64,000 nt of DNA from Streptomyces sp. B21-083 (GTDB lineage Bacteria > Actinomycetota > Actinomycetes > Streptomycetales > Streptomycetaceae), in the NCBI RefSeq assembly GCF_036898825.1, contig NZ_JARUND010000002.1, positions 3,844,001-3,908,000 of the forward strand. Direction: 5' to 3'. Positions 9,269 through 17,496 of this stretch are shown here, piece by piece. Under the pieces are notes generated by a model, which saw nothing but the letters and a program-made list of their open reading frames with translations, was not told where the DNA came from and did no database searches. A program made the position numbers and the translations under genes. Positions within the stretch are counted from its first letter, which is position 1. Each line of letters opens with the position of its first letter.

Positions 9269-9500
9269 CGCATGCCTCCCTCAGTAGCGGCACCAGACGC
9301 GCGGGGATGCGGATCACTGTTTCGTGGGCGGGAATCCCTTTGGTGTGCCCAGGCGCCGTGTTCTCCACGCACTGGATCCGCGTCTCGTCGTCGGCCGTGT
9401 AGCTCTGGAGCACGATGTCCGCGGTCTCCAGATCCACCCACGCCGTCGGTGACCCGTTCTTACCTGTGTCCGGGTCGATCCCGATGAACTGTAAAACCAT
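9243..9500 (-). CDS. Small conserved protein upstream of DUF6879
   Basis: 85 aa from ATG 9500, with GGAGGG 5 nt upstream. The protein opens MVLQFIGIDPDTG and contains a central acidic YTADDETRIQ and a C-terminal amphipathic helix IPARLVPLLREACDAAE. I recognise it only as a recurrent partner of DUF6879/XRE modules in Streptomyces; no catalytic motif is visible. It is the first gene of the three-gene module, with its 3' end overlapping the DUF6879 gene, so it is probably translationally coupled. Confidence 0.75.
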   Translation of the reverse strand: MVLQFIGIDPDTGKNGSPTAWVDLETADIVLQSYTADDETRIQCVENTAPGHTKGIPAHETVIRIPARLVPLLREACDAAERSQL

Positions 9501-9527
9501 GGCTGCCCTCCGTGTGACGCCGTGCTC

Positions 9528-9624
9528 CGATGTGCACCAGAGTCAGTCTTCAGCGACAGGTTGTCAAGGGTGCGAAGTCAGCAAGCTGCTCTTCAACATG
9601 CCTTACGCACATTGGTGCACATCG
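9528..9624. promoter_or_regulatory. Paired 12-bp inverted repeats in divergent promoter region
   Basis: CGATGTGCACCA at 9528-9539 recurs exactly inverted as TGGTGCACATCG at 9613-9624; each contains the palindrome GTGCAC. They flank the shared promoter DNA between the XRE module (leftward) and the DUF6415 gene (rightward), as expected for two operator sites of one dimeric regulator. Confidence 0.5.
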
Positions 9625-9730
9625 CTGGCTCTCGTGCGTGCCGCACCCATAACGTCGGAACCACGACAGGAACCCCGGAGAGGTGGTGAGTCCTCCCGAG
9701 GCGTGACCAACACCGCTGAGGAGCGCCAAC

Positions 9731-10138
9731 GTGAGGCAAGCCGCAGCCCATTCACACTCCGGCGAACGCCGGGAGCGCGTACCGCCCGATCTTGAGGCGA
9801 TGCGGCACCTGGCACATCGGCTACTGGAGCCGGACTCCGCCCCGGGCGCACTTCCCCCGCCTCATGCCGAGTTGGGCACGCTCGTCCTCAAGCTCCGCAC
9901 GTACCTGGAACTCCTCGTTCCCAAGGTCGAGCAGGCGGCACTGAGAATCCCCGAGAACGAGATCCCGCGCTACTGCGCTCTCGCGTGCGTCGGCGAGGCG
10001 CGGGGGAAACTGCGCGTCAATCCGCACCCGGGAGTCAGCGCTGGCGTCGCCCATGCGCGGCGCCTCGCCCGTGTCCTGCACGCCCTGTGCGACCACTTCG
10101 AGAGCCTGATTCATCACCCAGCGCACTGCGAAGCGTGA
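9731..10138 (+). CDS. DUF6415 family protein
   Basis: 135 aa. The GTG start at 9731 has GAGGAG about 8 nt upstream. The body (GTLVLKLRTYLELLVPKVEQAALRI and later GVAHARRLARVLHALCDHFESL) is alpha-helical and matches the actinobacterial DUF6415 family, which annotation pipelines label 'natural product biosynthesis protein' without biochemical support. No catalytic residues stand out. It lies divergent from the XRE/DUF6879 module and 132 nt upstream of the next small gene in the same direction. Streptomyces often carry several copies beside WhiJ-type regulators, which fits the context. Confidence 0.7.
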   Translation: MRQAAAHSHSGERRERVPPDLEAMRHLAHRLLEPDSAPGALPPPHAELGTLVLKLRTYLELLVPKVEQAALRIPENEIPRYCALACVGEARGKLRVNPHPGVSAGVAHARRLARVLHALCDHFESLIHHPAHCEA

Positions 10139-10270
10139 CGGCATTCCCGTCCCACGTTGCCCGCGCAGCGGGCAGCAAGACGCCGCTCCCCCGGGGCACG
10201 CCCAGGTATTCGGCACTCCGGAGGACGGCTACCGCAAGGGCCCAAGGCCCTCAAACCGTGAGGTGAGTCC

Positions 10271-10729
10271 ATGCTCTGCCCAACTCCCGTGCTGAACACC
10301 GCCGTTGCTACCAAGCCCCGCGTCGGTCGCTCCCTGGTCACCGATGCCGAGTTCGCCATGCTCGCCACGTTCTGCGCCGACGAGTACGGCTTCGAGCGCT
10401 GCGTCGCCGAGCGTGTCATGGACCAGGCCCTCGCTCTGGTCCATGTGATGGGTACGACCCGCTCGGGGGCCGCCATGGCACCGTCCCAGCAGGTCGACCC
10501 CGGCTGGCACACGCTCATCCTGCACACCGACTGGTACGCCAACTGGTGCCAGGAGCAGTTCGGTTACTTCCTCCACCATCAGCCGAACAGCAAGACCCGT
10601 ACACGCGGACTCATGACCGACGTCGTCGGAAGGATCGGGGCAGCAGGCTTCGAGGTCGACGAGCGTCTGTGGGGCACGGCTGCGGACTGTAACCCTCCCT
10701 CATGCTGCGGTGACGGCCCCTGCTGCTGA
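10271..10729 (+). CDS. Conserved Cys-tailed protein, GRDP-like
   Basis: 152 aa; ATG 10271 follows GAGGTGAG. The segments CADEYGFERCVAERVMDQAL, WHTLILHTDWYANWC and GYFLHHQP resemble the glycine-rich-domain-containing-protein-like (DUF1399) family, where W/H/C residues are conserved; the function in bacteria is unknown. The C-terminus ends CNPPSCCGDGPCC, five cysteines in 13 residues, which looks like a metal-binding or disulfide tail. I see no signal peptide. It sits in a row of small Streptomyces-specific genes on the plus strand. Family assignment is moderate. Confidence 0.6.
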   Translation: MLCPTPVLNTAVATKPRVGRSLVTDAEFAMLATFCADEYGFERCVAERVMDQALALVHVMGTTRSGAAMAPSQQVDPGWHTLILHTDWYANWCQEQFGYFLHHQPNSKTRTRGLMTDVVGRIGAAGFEVDERLWGTAADCNPPSCCGDGPCC

Positions 10730-10828
10730 CCTGCATTCCCCATCCGCCTTCGGCCGGGCGGGCCGCTTTCTCCTGGCTTTCCGGGCAGGACCCGCCCGGC
10801 CGCCGTCACCAGAAACGGACTGGCTCCC

Positions 10829-11200
10829 GTGCCTATGACCGAGCTGACCGCGACCAGCCGCGTGACCATCTTTCCCCTCGAAAGCCTCACCGTCGCCTAC
10901 ACCACTCAGTCCGGCGACGAACGCGGCCTGGGCAACATCGGGCTCGTCACCGTCGTCGACAAACACAGCGACGGGGAGGAACTGTGGCGGCTGGCCCGCG
11001 ACCTGGGCAGCCGCGCCGCCGACGGGGATCGGGCCCGGTGGATCCTCACCCAGGCCAGTCGCGCGCGCATGGTCACGACGTACACGAACCTGCCGAACGC
11101 GGCCTGGACGGCGTACATCCGTCGGCGCTACGAACTCGACGCGCTGTTCGCGAACCACGACGTCCTGTTGACCGGCCGCATCACCCTGCCGATTCCCTGA
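10829..11200 (+). CDS. Hypothetical protein
   Basis: 123 aa from GTG 10829, or 121 aa from the ATG two codons later; neither has a strong ribosome site. The sequence (RVTIFPLESLTVAYTT, LWRLARDLGSRAADGDRARW, ILTQASRARMVTTYTNLP) has normal Streptomyces codon use and mixed alpha/beta character, but I do not recognise a family. The gene is followed after 25 nt by the truncated NUDIX relic. Its placement among other small accessory genes suggests a lineage-specific role. Confidence 0.5.
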   Translation: MPMTELTATSRVTIFPLESLTVAYTTQSGDERGLGNIGLVTVVDKHSDGEELWRLARDLGSRAADGDRARWILTQASRARMVTTYTNLPNAAWTAYIRRRYELDALFANHDVLLTGRITLPIP

Positions 11201-11225
11201 ACCAGCAGCCAAGCCTGTGTGCGCT

Positions 11226-11533
11226 AAGTCCAGGAGGAGCTGGGTATCAAGCCGGCTATCGGCAACCTGCTCGTCGTGGACTGGGCACCGAACCCGGGAG
11301 AGGAAGACAAAGTCCTCTATCTCTTCGACGGAGGCCGCCTCACCACGGACGAATGTCGGCGCATTGGGCTGCAGGCCAACGAACTCCGCGGCTACGCCTA
11401 CCACGACGTCGGAGAGTTGCCGGAACTCACCATCCTCCGCCTCGTACGCCGTATCACCGCTGGCATCGAGGCTCGTGCCAACGGTGTCACCGCGTATTTG
11501 GAACATGGAACGGCGCCGGAAACAGCGGCGTAA
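11226..11533 (+). pseudogene. N-terminally truncated NUDIX hydrolase relic
   Basis: The frame beginning right after a TAA at 11225-11227 reads VQEELGIKPAIGNLLVVDWAP, then DKVLYLFDGG, and continues to the TAA at 11531-11533 with a complete NUDIX-like C-terminal half (LQANELRGY, RLVRRITAGIEAR). The QEELGI matches the last residues of the NUDIX box (REx2EExGU); everything before, including the catalytic start of the box and the N-terminal domain, is missing. The GTG at 11276 could not give an active enzyme. This is a decay product, probably left by a deletion ending near 11225. Confidence 0.7.
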
Positions 11534-11569
11534 GCCCGGCCATCCCGTAACCACCTCGTACTCAGGCAA

Positions 11570-11602
11570 GATGCCCCGGACCAACCAACGGTCCGGGGCA
11601 TC
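11570..11602. terminator. Bidirectional hairpin terminator
   Basis: A perfect 13-bp stem (GATGCCCCGGACC and its complement) with a 7-nt loop, 19 nt downstream of the valS stop on the minus strand and 37 nt after the NUDIX relic on the plus strand. Confidence 0.8.
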
Positions 11603-11620
11603 TTCGTTGCGCTGGCGCCG

Positions 11621-14260
11621 CTAGGCAGGCGGCAGGTTCTCGATCTGGGTCTGGAGGCGGGCGATGTCCTCCTCCGCCTTCGCGAGGCGGGTGCGGATCT
11701 TGTCGACCACGTTGTCCGGGGCCTTGGCCAGGAACGCCTCGTTGCCGAGCTTGCCTTCAGCCTGGGCCTTCTCCTTTTCGGCTGCGGCGAGGTCCTTGGC
11801 GAGGCGCTTGCGTTCGGCCGCGACGTCGATCGTGCCGGACAGGTCGAGTGCGACCGTGGCGCCGGCGACGGGGAGAGTCGCGGTCGCGTTGAAGTCGTCG
11901 CCTTCCGGCTGGAGGCGCAGCAGTTGGCGGATGGCGGCCTCGTGGGCGGCGAGCTGCGTGCCCGACAGGTCCAGGCGGGCCGGGACCTTCTGGCCGGGCT
12001 GCAGGCCCTGGTCGGAGCGGAAGCGGCGGACCTCCGTGATCACCTTCTGGAGGTTGTCGATCTCCGCCTCGGCGGCCGGGTCGCGGAAGCCACTGTCCGT
12101 CGGCCAGTCCGCGATCACGAGGGACTCGCGGCCGGTCAGTGTCGTCCAGAGGGTCTCGGTGACGAACGGGACGACCGGGTGAAGGAGGCGCAGGGTTACG
12201 TCGAGCACCTCGCCCAGGACACGGCCGGAGACCTTGGCCTGCTCGCCGCCTTCGAAGAAGGTGGTCTTGGACAGCTCGACGTACCAGTCGAAGACCTCGT
12301 CCCACGCGAAGTGGTAGAGGGAGTCGGCGAGTTTCGCGAACTGGTAGTCGTCGTAGTAGGCGTCCGCCTCGGCGACGGTCGCGTTGAGCCGGGACAGGAT
12401 CCAGCGGTCCGTCGCGGAAAGCTTCTCGACGGGCGGGAGGTCACCCTCGATCGTGGCGCCGTTCATGAGCGCGAAGCGGGTGGCATTCCAGATCTTGTTG
12501 GCGAAGTTGCGCGACGCCTGGACCCAGTCCTCGCCGATCGGCACGTCCGTACCGGGGTTGGCGCCCTTGGCCAGAGTGAAGCGGACGGCGTCCGAGCCGT
12601 ACTTGTCCATCCAGTCCAGCGGGTTCACGGTGTTGCCGAACGACTTCGACATCTTCTTGCCGAACTCGTCACGCACCATGCCGTGGAACGCGATGGTGCG
12701 GAACGGGACTTCGCCGTCCATCGCGTACAGGCCGAACATCATCATGCGGGCGACCCAGAAGAACATGAGGTCGTATCCGGTGACGAGGACGGAGTTCGGA
12801 TAGAACTTCTCCAGGTCGGGGGTCTGTTCCGGCCACCCGAGGGTGGAGAAGGGCCACAGGCCGGAGGAGAACCACGTGTCGAGGACGTCCGTGTCCTGGG
12901 TCCAGCCCTCGCCGGTCGGCGGCTGCTCGTCGGGGCCGACACAGACCGTCTCGCCGTTCGGGCCGTGCCAGACCGGGATGCGGTGGCCCCACCACAACTG
13001 ACGTGAGATGCACCAGTCGTTGAGGTTGTCGACCCAGTCGAAGTACCGCTGGGACATGTCGGAAGGGTGGATGTTCACGCGGCCGTCGCGGACCGCGTCA
13101 CCGGCCGCCTTGGCGAGGGTCTCGACCTTGACCCACCACTGCAGGGACAGCCGCGGCTCCAGCGTCGTCTTGCAGCGTGAGCAGTGGCCCACCGAGTGGA
13201 CGTACGGCCGCTTCTCGGCGACGATCCGGCCGTCGGCGCGCAGCGCGGCGACGATCGCGGACCGGGCCTCGAAACGGTCCAGTCCCTGGAACGGGCCGTG
13301 CACGGTGATGACACCGCGCTCGTCCATGACGGTCAGCGACTCCAGGTCGTGCCGCTGGCCGATGGCGAAGTCGTTCGGGTCGTGGGCCGGGGTCACCTTG
13401 ACTGCGCCGGTGCCGAACTCCGGGTCGACGTGGGTGTCCGCGACGACCGGGATGGTCCGGTTGGTCAGCGGCAGCTTGATCCGCTTGCCGACGAGATGCG
13501 CGTACCGCTCGTCGTCGGGGTGGACCGCGACGGCCGTGTCACCGAGCATGGTCTCGGCTCGGGTCGTCGCGACGACGAGCGTTTCGTCGCCCTCGCCGTA
13601 CTTGATGGAGACGAGCTCACCGTCGTCGTCCTGGTAGTCCACCTCGATGTCCGAGATGGCCGTCAGACAGCGCGGACACCAGTTGATGATGCGCTCGGCA
13701 CGGTAGATCAGGCCGTCGTCGAACATCTTCTTGAAGACGGTCTGAACGGCCCGGGACAGGCCCTCGTCCATGGTGAAGCGGTCACGGCTCCAGGCGACAC
13801 CGTTGCCGAGGCGCTTCATCTGGCCGGCGATCTGACCGCCGGACTCGGCCTTCCACTGCCAGACACGCTCGACGAAAGCCTCACGCCCGAGGTCGTGGCG
13901 GGACTTGCCCTCCTTGGCAAGCTCACGCTCGACCACGTTCTGCGTGGCGATTCCGGCGTGGTCCATGCCCGGCTGCCACAGCGTCTCGTAACCCTGCATG
14001 CGCTTGCGGCGGGTCAGGGCGTCGATCAGCGTGTGCTCGAAGGCGTGGCCCAGGTGCAGGGATCCGGTGACGTTCGGCGGCGGGATGACGATCGTGTACG
14101 CGGGCTTGTCGCTCTTCGCGTCGGCCTCGAAGTAACCCCGTTCTACCCAGCGTTCGTACAGCATCCCCTCTACCTCGGCCGGCGCGTACTGAGTCGGCAG
14201 TTCGGGGGAGCTGTTCGGCCCGCTGTCGGGGCGCTGAGTATTGTCGGTCACGGCGGCCAT
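11621..14260 (-). CDS. valS: Valyl-tRNA synthetase
   Basis: 879 aa from ATG 14260 (MAAVTDN); the frame stays open to 14362 but that extension is not protein-like. Charges tRNA-Val with valine in the cytoplasm. Class I signatures are present: [17 protein letters not shown] (HIGH motif), a zinc-like NWCPRC segment, an editing domain with [13 protein letters not shown], and KKMSKSFGN (KMSKS). The C-terminal 65 residues form the arm-like coiled coil typical of ValRS ([18 protein letters not shown]). Length is normal. The neighbours are not the folC and clpX genes I recall flanking valS in S. coelicolor, which raises the possibility of a rearrangement or a second copy. A terminator follows the gene. 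Confidence 0.97.
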   Translation of the reverse strand: MAAVTDNTQRPDSGPNSSPELPTQYAPAEVEGMLYERWVERGYFEADAKSDKPAYTIVIPPPNVTGSLHLGHAFEHTLIDALTRRKRMQGYETLWQPGMDHAGIATQNVVERELAKEGKSRHDLGREAFVERVWQWKAESGGQIAGQMKRLGNGVAWSRDRFTMDEGLSRAVQTVFKKMFDDGLIYRAERIINWCPRCLTAISDIEVDYQDDDGELVSIKYGEGDETLVVATTRAETMLGDTAVAVHPDDERYAHLVGKRIKLPLTNRTIPVVADTHVDPEFGTGAVKVTPAHDPNDFAIGQRHDLESLTVMDERGVITVHGPFQGLDRFEARSAIVAALRADGRIVAEKRPYVHSVGHCSRCKTTLEPRLSLQWWVKVETLAKAAGDAVRDGRVNIHPSDMSQRYFDWVDNLNDWCISRQLWWGHRIPVWHGPNGETVCVGPDEQPPTGEGWTQDTDVLDTWFSSGLWPFSTLGWPEQTPDLEKFYPNSVLVTGYDLMFFWVARMMMFGLYAMDGEVPFRTIAFHGMVRDEFGKKMSKSFGNTVNPLDWMDKYGSDAVRFTLAKGANPGTDVPIGEDWVQASRNFANKIWNATRFALMNGATIEGDLPPVEKLSATDRWILSRLNATVAEADAYYDDYQFAKLADSLYHFAWDEVFDWYVELSKTTFFEGGEQAKVSGRVLGEVLDVTLRLLHPVVPFVTETLWTTLTGRESLVIADWPTDSGFRDPAAEAEIDNLQKVITEVRRFRSDQGLQPGQKVPARLDLSGTQLAAHEAAIRQLLRLQPEGDDFNATATLPVAGATVALDLSGTIDVAAERKRLAKDLAAAEKEKAQAEGKLGNEAFLAKAPDNVVDKIRTRLAKAEEDIARLQTQIENLPPA

Positions 14261-14827
14261 TCTAGGGGCCCGGGGTCTTTGCCCTCGCCGGACTTTTACC
14301 CCCGCGCGGGGAGTGGCCAGGGCATGAAAGCGGCCGCACGAAGGCAGTCCAAGTGTGACCAAGAACGCTCTCGTGCGACCGTTTTCAGCCTACCCCTCCG
14401 CCTGAGCAGGATGGCAACTCGGGACGCGCCCGGAGTCTTCTCCGACCCCTGACGAGGGGTTCCGGCAGCAGAAGCGAGCCGTCGGCCTGCTGGTGCCGTC
14501 TCGCGGCTGGTGGTCCGGCTGGGCAGCCAGACCACCAGGTCGTACGTGAGCTGCACGGAGAAGCCGGTGCCTTCGGCGGCGAGAGTGACGCACCGGTAGG
14601 CGAGGATCGCCACGCAGACCTTCCACATGGGCAGCCCGCGGCGGGCTTGCGCGCCGTTCCGAACAGCGCTCCGGCGATCTCCGACCAGTACCTCCGCCCC
14701 CGTCCCGGAGCAGTCGACGCGTGTCATGATCAGCGGCGTGAGCGAGTACTCCTGGCCTTCGAGAACGGCTGGTGCCCGATAGGCGGTGGCGCCGCCTCCT
14801 GGACTGAGACGGTGCGTGCCTCACGCC
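14261..14827. other. 567-nt region without a convincing gene
   Basis: Upstream of valS and downstream of the membrane protein gene at 14828 in its 3' direction. A minus-strand frame is open from about 14818 to 14296 with stretches that look partly protein-like (GQEYSLTPLIMTRVD; FSVQLTYDLVVWLPS), but it has no family match I recognise and no clear ribosome site, so it may be a decayed gene. The valS promoter must lie in this region, but I see no clear -35/-10 pair. Confidence 0.4.
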
Positions 14828-15526
14828 TCACACCTCACGTCTCTCCGCACGCCATCGCCGCCACGCGAGCGTGAACCCCACCCCGGCGACCAGCGCCGGA
14901 ACAGCCAACTCCGTTGCCAGGGAAGCCACCCAGTCCGGGTTCATCCGGCGCGTCAGGCCGCTGGTGAACTGGCAGGTCGCCTGGGGAGGAAGGAAGCTGT
15001 ACTCCAACGTCCTCGGCGGGTTGGTTCCCCAGTCCGCGCCTGCCGAGCAGGCCGAAGAGGGGCCCGCCAGCAGTTTCCAGCCGGCCAGGGCGTAGAACAT
15101 CAGGAACACGGAGCCGGTCACGAAGAGCGCCACCCCTGTACGGCGCAGCTTCGCCGCCCTGGAGGTCGGCGCTACCAGGGAACTGCCGGGCCGCGGCTCG
15201 AACCACTCCGCGACCAGGGCCAGGAACAGGCACACGACCAGGACCAGCATGCTGAGCCACAGCAGCCCGCCAAGTACCAGCCCGCCTCCGACGGAGGTGA
15301 CGTTTCCGTGCTCGAACTCGCAGACGGTGGCCGGGGGAAAGGGTTGATTCCGTACGGTCCGCAGTTTGCCCGGGCCGGTCACCAGACCCTGTGAGCACCG
15401 CTCGTCGAATTCCAACATGCCGAACAGCGCCAGCGCCGAGCCGACGATCACCGCACCGAACGAGATCCCGGCCGCGGCCCACAGGCCACCCGTGCGGTAA
15501 CTGCCGTACGTACGCGCGTTTGACAT
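14828..15526 (-). CDS. Four-TM membrane protein
   Basis: 232 aa from ATG 15526 (MSNARTYG); the long upstream open frame is non-coding. Four hydrophobic segments are visible: about residues 14-37 (AAGISFGAVIVGSALALFGML), 77-104 (GLLWLSMLVLVVCLFLALVAE), 132-152 (VALFVTGSVFLMFYALAGW) and 200-222. Pairs of extracytoplasmic loop cysteines (FDERC...TVCEFE; SSACSAG...ATCQFT) recur in both halves, suggesting an internal duplication with disulfides. Not assignable to a named family. It stands alone, with the DUF1772 gene 134 nt upstream in the same direction. Confidence 0.75.
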   Translation of the reverse strand: MSNARTYGSYRTGGLWAAAGISFGAVIVGSALALFGMLEFDERCSQGLVTGPGKLRTVRNQPFPPATVCEFEHGNVTSVGGGLVLGGLLWLSMLVLVVCLFLALVAEWFEPRPGSSLVAPTSRAAKLRRTGVALFVTGSVFLMFYALAGWKLLAGPSSACSAGADWGTNPPRTLEYSFLPPQATCQFTSGLTRRMNPDWVASLATELAVPALVAGVGFTLAWRRWRAERREV

Positions 15527-15660
15527 CCACGCACAGTAACGGGCCGTGAGACGGCAACCCAGGCCGAACGCGCCCTTGCCCCGTGACCGGCGCCGCCTTT
15601 GATCTCGCTCGGGCAACGGACCGTTCATGAGTCGGCGACCGGGCGGGTGAGCCCGTGGGG

Positions 15661-16107
15661 TCAGGTGAGGGCGGTGACCAGCAGGGCGAAGGCGGCGATG
15701 ATGACGGCGACGCGGACGTAGTGCCAGCGCAGCCAGCGGTTCATCTGCTCCTTCCAGTCCTCGGGCCGGTTCTCGGGGGTCCACGTCTTGTTCCGGTTGT
15801 TGATCGGGACGAGGAGCAGGAGCGACATGACCACGCTGAGGATCAGCAGCGCGCCGGCGGTGACGACGAGGCCGGTGCCGGAGTGGTGCCATCCGGCGAC
15901 AGCCCAGACGGCGACGAGGACGAGCGAGCCGATGTACCAGACCGGCATCACGGCGCCGAGCATCCGGCCCCCGTGGGCGTGGCCGAGCTGGCGACTGTCC
16001 TCGGGCAGGGCGTTGAGGATCGGGTTCATGACGAAGGCGACGGAGAACTCCACCCCCACCATCACGCCGACGATCACGGTGGTGACGACCTCGAGTGCGT
16101 TGAGCAT
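15661..16107 (-). CDS. DUF1772 (anthrone oxygenase-like) membrane protein
   Basis: 148 aa from ATG 16107, with GAGAGGG upstream. Four hydrophobic stretches match the DUF1772 layout: residues 5-30 (VVTTVIVGVMVGVEFSVAFVMNP), 50-70 (VMPVWYIGSLVLVAVWAVA), 78-100 and 128-146. The NPILNALPED and NNRNKTW segments are the usual polar motifs. Some family members act as anthrone oxygenases, most are of unknown function. It is divergent from a TetR regulator across two copies of the palindrome CTAGCggtGCTAG, so that regulator almost certainly represses it. The long frame upstream to 16953 is a shadow of the TetR gene. Confidence 0.88.
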   Translation of the reverse strand: MLNALEVVTTVIVGVMVGVEFSVAFVMNPILNALPEDSRQLGHAHGGRMLGAVMPVWYIGSLVLVAVWAVAGWHHSGTGLVVTAGALLILSVVMSLLLLVPINNRNKTWTPENRPEDWKEQMNRWLRWHYVRVAVIIAAFALLVTALT

Positions 16108-16124
16108 GATGACCCTCTCGATAT

Positions 16125-16188
16125 CTAGCGGTGCTAGCCGATGAGGCAACGCTAGTACTGCTGCCGCTCGATTGTCTAGCGGTGCTAG
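16125..16188. promoter_or_regulatory. Twin operators CTAGCggtGCTAG between DUF1772 and TetR genes
   Basis: Identical 13-bp palindromes with 5-bp arms lie at 16125-16137 and 16176-16188, with a GCTAG half-site at 16151-16155. The second overlaps TAGAAT (16185-16190), a good -10 box ending 7 nt before the TetR ATG at 16198, so the tetR mRNA may be leaderless and autorepressed. The first overlaps the probable promoter of the DUF1772 gene. Confidence 0.75.
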
Positions 16189-16197
16189 AATCGGATC

Positions 16198-16776
16198 ATG
16201 TCCGTACAGGAACGCAAGGAACGCGAACGGGCGGAGCGTGAGCGCCTCATCGTGGCGACAGCCCGTGAACTCGCCGAGCAGCAGGGCTGGGACGCGGTCA
16301 CCACCCGCCGGCTCGCCGAGCGCATCGAGTACAGCCAGCCCGTCCTCTACAGCCACTTCCGCGGCAAACGCGAGATCATCGGCGCCGTCGCCCTCCAGGG
16401 CGCCACAGAGATGGCCGCGGCGGTGCGGGCCGCGACCGCCGCCGTGGACGACCCGCGCGAGCGGGTGGCCGCCCTCGCGCGCGCCTACCTCGACTTCGCC
16501 GCACGCAACCCGGCGGTCTACGACGCCATCTTCCAGCTCGACGGCGGCCTCCCGTACGCACAGGAGGACACCCCGGAACCTCTCAAGGACGCTTTCGCCG
16601 CGCTGCTGGAGTGCCTCGGCGAGGTCGCCGGGGACGGCGTCGCCCCGGGGCTGTTCACCGAGGTGTTCTGGGCGTCCCTGCACGGGGTGGCGACCCTGAC
16701 CCGGTCGGGACGGCTGCCGCCGGAGGACACCGAGCGGCGGGTGAGGCTGCTGGTGGACCGGCTCGCCATGGTCTGA
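16198..16776 (+). CDS. TetR/AcrR family regulator
   Basis: 192 aa. ATG 16198 sits 7 nt after a -10-like TAGAAT with no ribosome site, suggesting a leaderless transcript. The N-terminus is a canonical TetR helix-turn-helix: IVATARELAEQQGWDAVTTRRLAERI then YSQPVLYSHFRGKREI (about residues 19-62). The C-terminal ligand-binding domain is of the WHG type (about 85-185, with AYLDFAARNPAVYDAIFQL and FWASLHGVATL). It probably represses itself and the divergent DUF1772 gene through the two flanking palindromes. The inducing ligand is unknown. Confidence 0.93.
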   Translation: MSVQERKERERAERERLIVATARELAEQQGWDAVTTRRLAERIEYSQPVLYSHFRGKREIIGAVALQGATEMAAAVRAATAAVDDPRERVAALARAYLDFAARNPAVYDAIFQLDGGLPYAQEDTPEPLKDAFAALLECLGEVAGDGVAPGLFTEVFWASLHGVATLTRSGRLPPEDTERRVRLLVDRLAMV

Positions 16777-16810
16777 CACCGGCCAGCAGCCACGTAGCCG
16801 GAGCACTGCG

Positions 16811-16960
16811 GTGGGACAGGCGGAGCGGACACTCACGGGCGCGTTCGGGTTCGCTCTCGCCGGGGTGCTTTGCGCCATCGGCGCCGGGTACGAGACCGAG
16901 CTGCGCGCCCGCCGGGCCGCCGCCACCCCGGCGAACGGGAAACCCGGCTCCACGGGTTAG
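16811..16960 (+). CDS. Putative 49-aa membrane-anchored small protein
   Basis: GTG 16811 to TAG 16960; GGAG at 16800-16803 lies 7 nt upstream. The product begins VGQAERTL and has one hydrophobic segment (GAFGFALAGVLCAIGAGY) followed by a basic, Ala-rich tail. It is too short to identify, but start, ribosome site and membrane segment are consistent. It lies between the TetR gene and another small membrane protein gene in the same direction. Confidence 0.4.
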   Translation: MGQAERTLTGAFGFALAGVLCAIGAGYETELRARRAAATPANGKPGSTG

Positions 16961-16967
16961 CCTCGCC

Positions 16968-17035
16968 CCGTACGACTCCGACACGACTCGATACGACTCG
17001 GCTCGGCTCGGCCCAACTCGACACGACTTAGCGGG
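16968..17035. repeat. CGACTCG-type short repeat cluster
   Basis: The leader of the next gene contains a run of related heptamers (ACGACTC, ACGACTCG, ACGACTCGG, CGGCTCGG twice, CAACTCG, ACGACTT) every 5-12 bases. It precedes the GGGAGG ribosome site of the membrane protein gene at 17048. Confidence 0.5.
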
Positions 17036-17047
17036 AGGCAGACCACC

Positions 17048-17359
17048 ATGGCTCTGGCGAAGACCAAGGTTCCCACGGCGCTCGTGGCCGCCGGCGGGCT
17101 CGTCGGCGGGTACGCCGTCGCCCGCTGGAGCCGGAGCCGGCAGCTCGGCGGGACCGTGCTGGCCGTCGCGGGGACCGTCGCCGCCCAGCGGTGGCGCGAG
17201 CAGGCGGGCGTGACCGCCGCCGGGGCGCTGACCGTCGCGTACATCGGTGCCTTCGCCGGATCGCACCCGCTGGCCAAGAAGGTGGGCGCCTGGCCCGCCG
17301 TCTTCGGGGTCGCCGGAGCAGTCGCCCTCGCCTCCTGGGCCGTCGCCGACCGGCACTAG
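17048..17359 (+). CDS. Small membrane protein
   Basis: 103 aa from ATG 17048 with GGGAGG about 9 nt upstream. Hydrophobic segments lie at about residues 10-26 (ALVAAGGLVGGYAVARW), 33-48 (LGGTVLAVAGTVAAQRW), 53-72 and 80-100, each separated by one or two basic residues, so it is an integral membrane protein of three to four short helices. I do not recognise a functional family. It is followed by a convergent membrane-protein gene. Confidence 0.7.
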   Translation: MALAKTKVPTALVAAGGLVGGYAVARWSRSRQLGGTVLAVAGTVAAQRWREQAGVTAAGALTVAYIGAFAGSHPLAKKVGAWPAVFGVAGAVALASWAVADRH

Positions 17360-17411
17360 GCGCTCCGCGGACACGCCGTGAGGGGGTGTCGGTCTCGTGC
17401 GGCGCCGTCGT

Positions 17412-17440
17412 GGCTGGGCGCGCAGTTCCCCGCGCCCCTA
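17412..17440. repeat. Dispersed Streptomyces GC repeat, copy 1
   Basis: A 29-nt element ending GCAGTTCCCCGCGCCCCTA, in the gap between two convergent membrane-protein genes. The same element with one mismatch recurs at 21105-21133. I recall it as one of the commonest intergenic repeats in Streptomyces genomes. Confidence 0.6.
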
Positions 17441-17496
17441 CAAGTGGCCTGCGGCCTACTCGGAACCCATCCGGCCCTCCGGACCGTATGCGGCCC

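Noticed and set aside
16811..16960. Extension of the TetR gene or antisense of DUF1772
   Set aside because: It lies after the tetR stop with its own ribosome site and in another frame; retained only as a low-confidence small gene.
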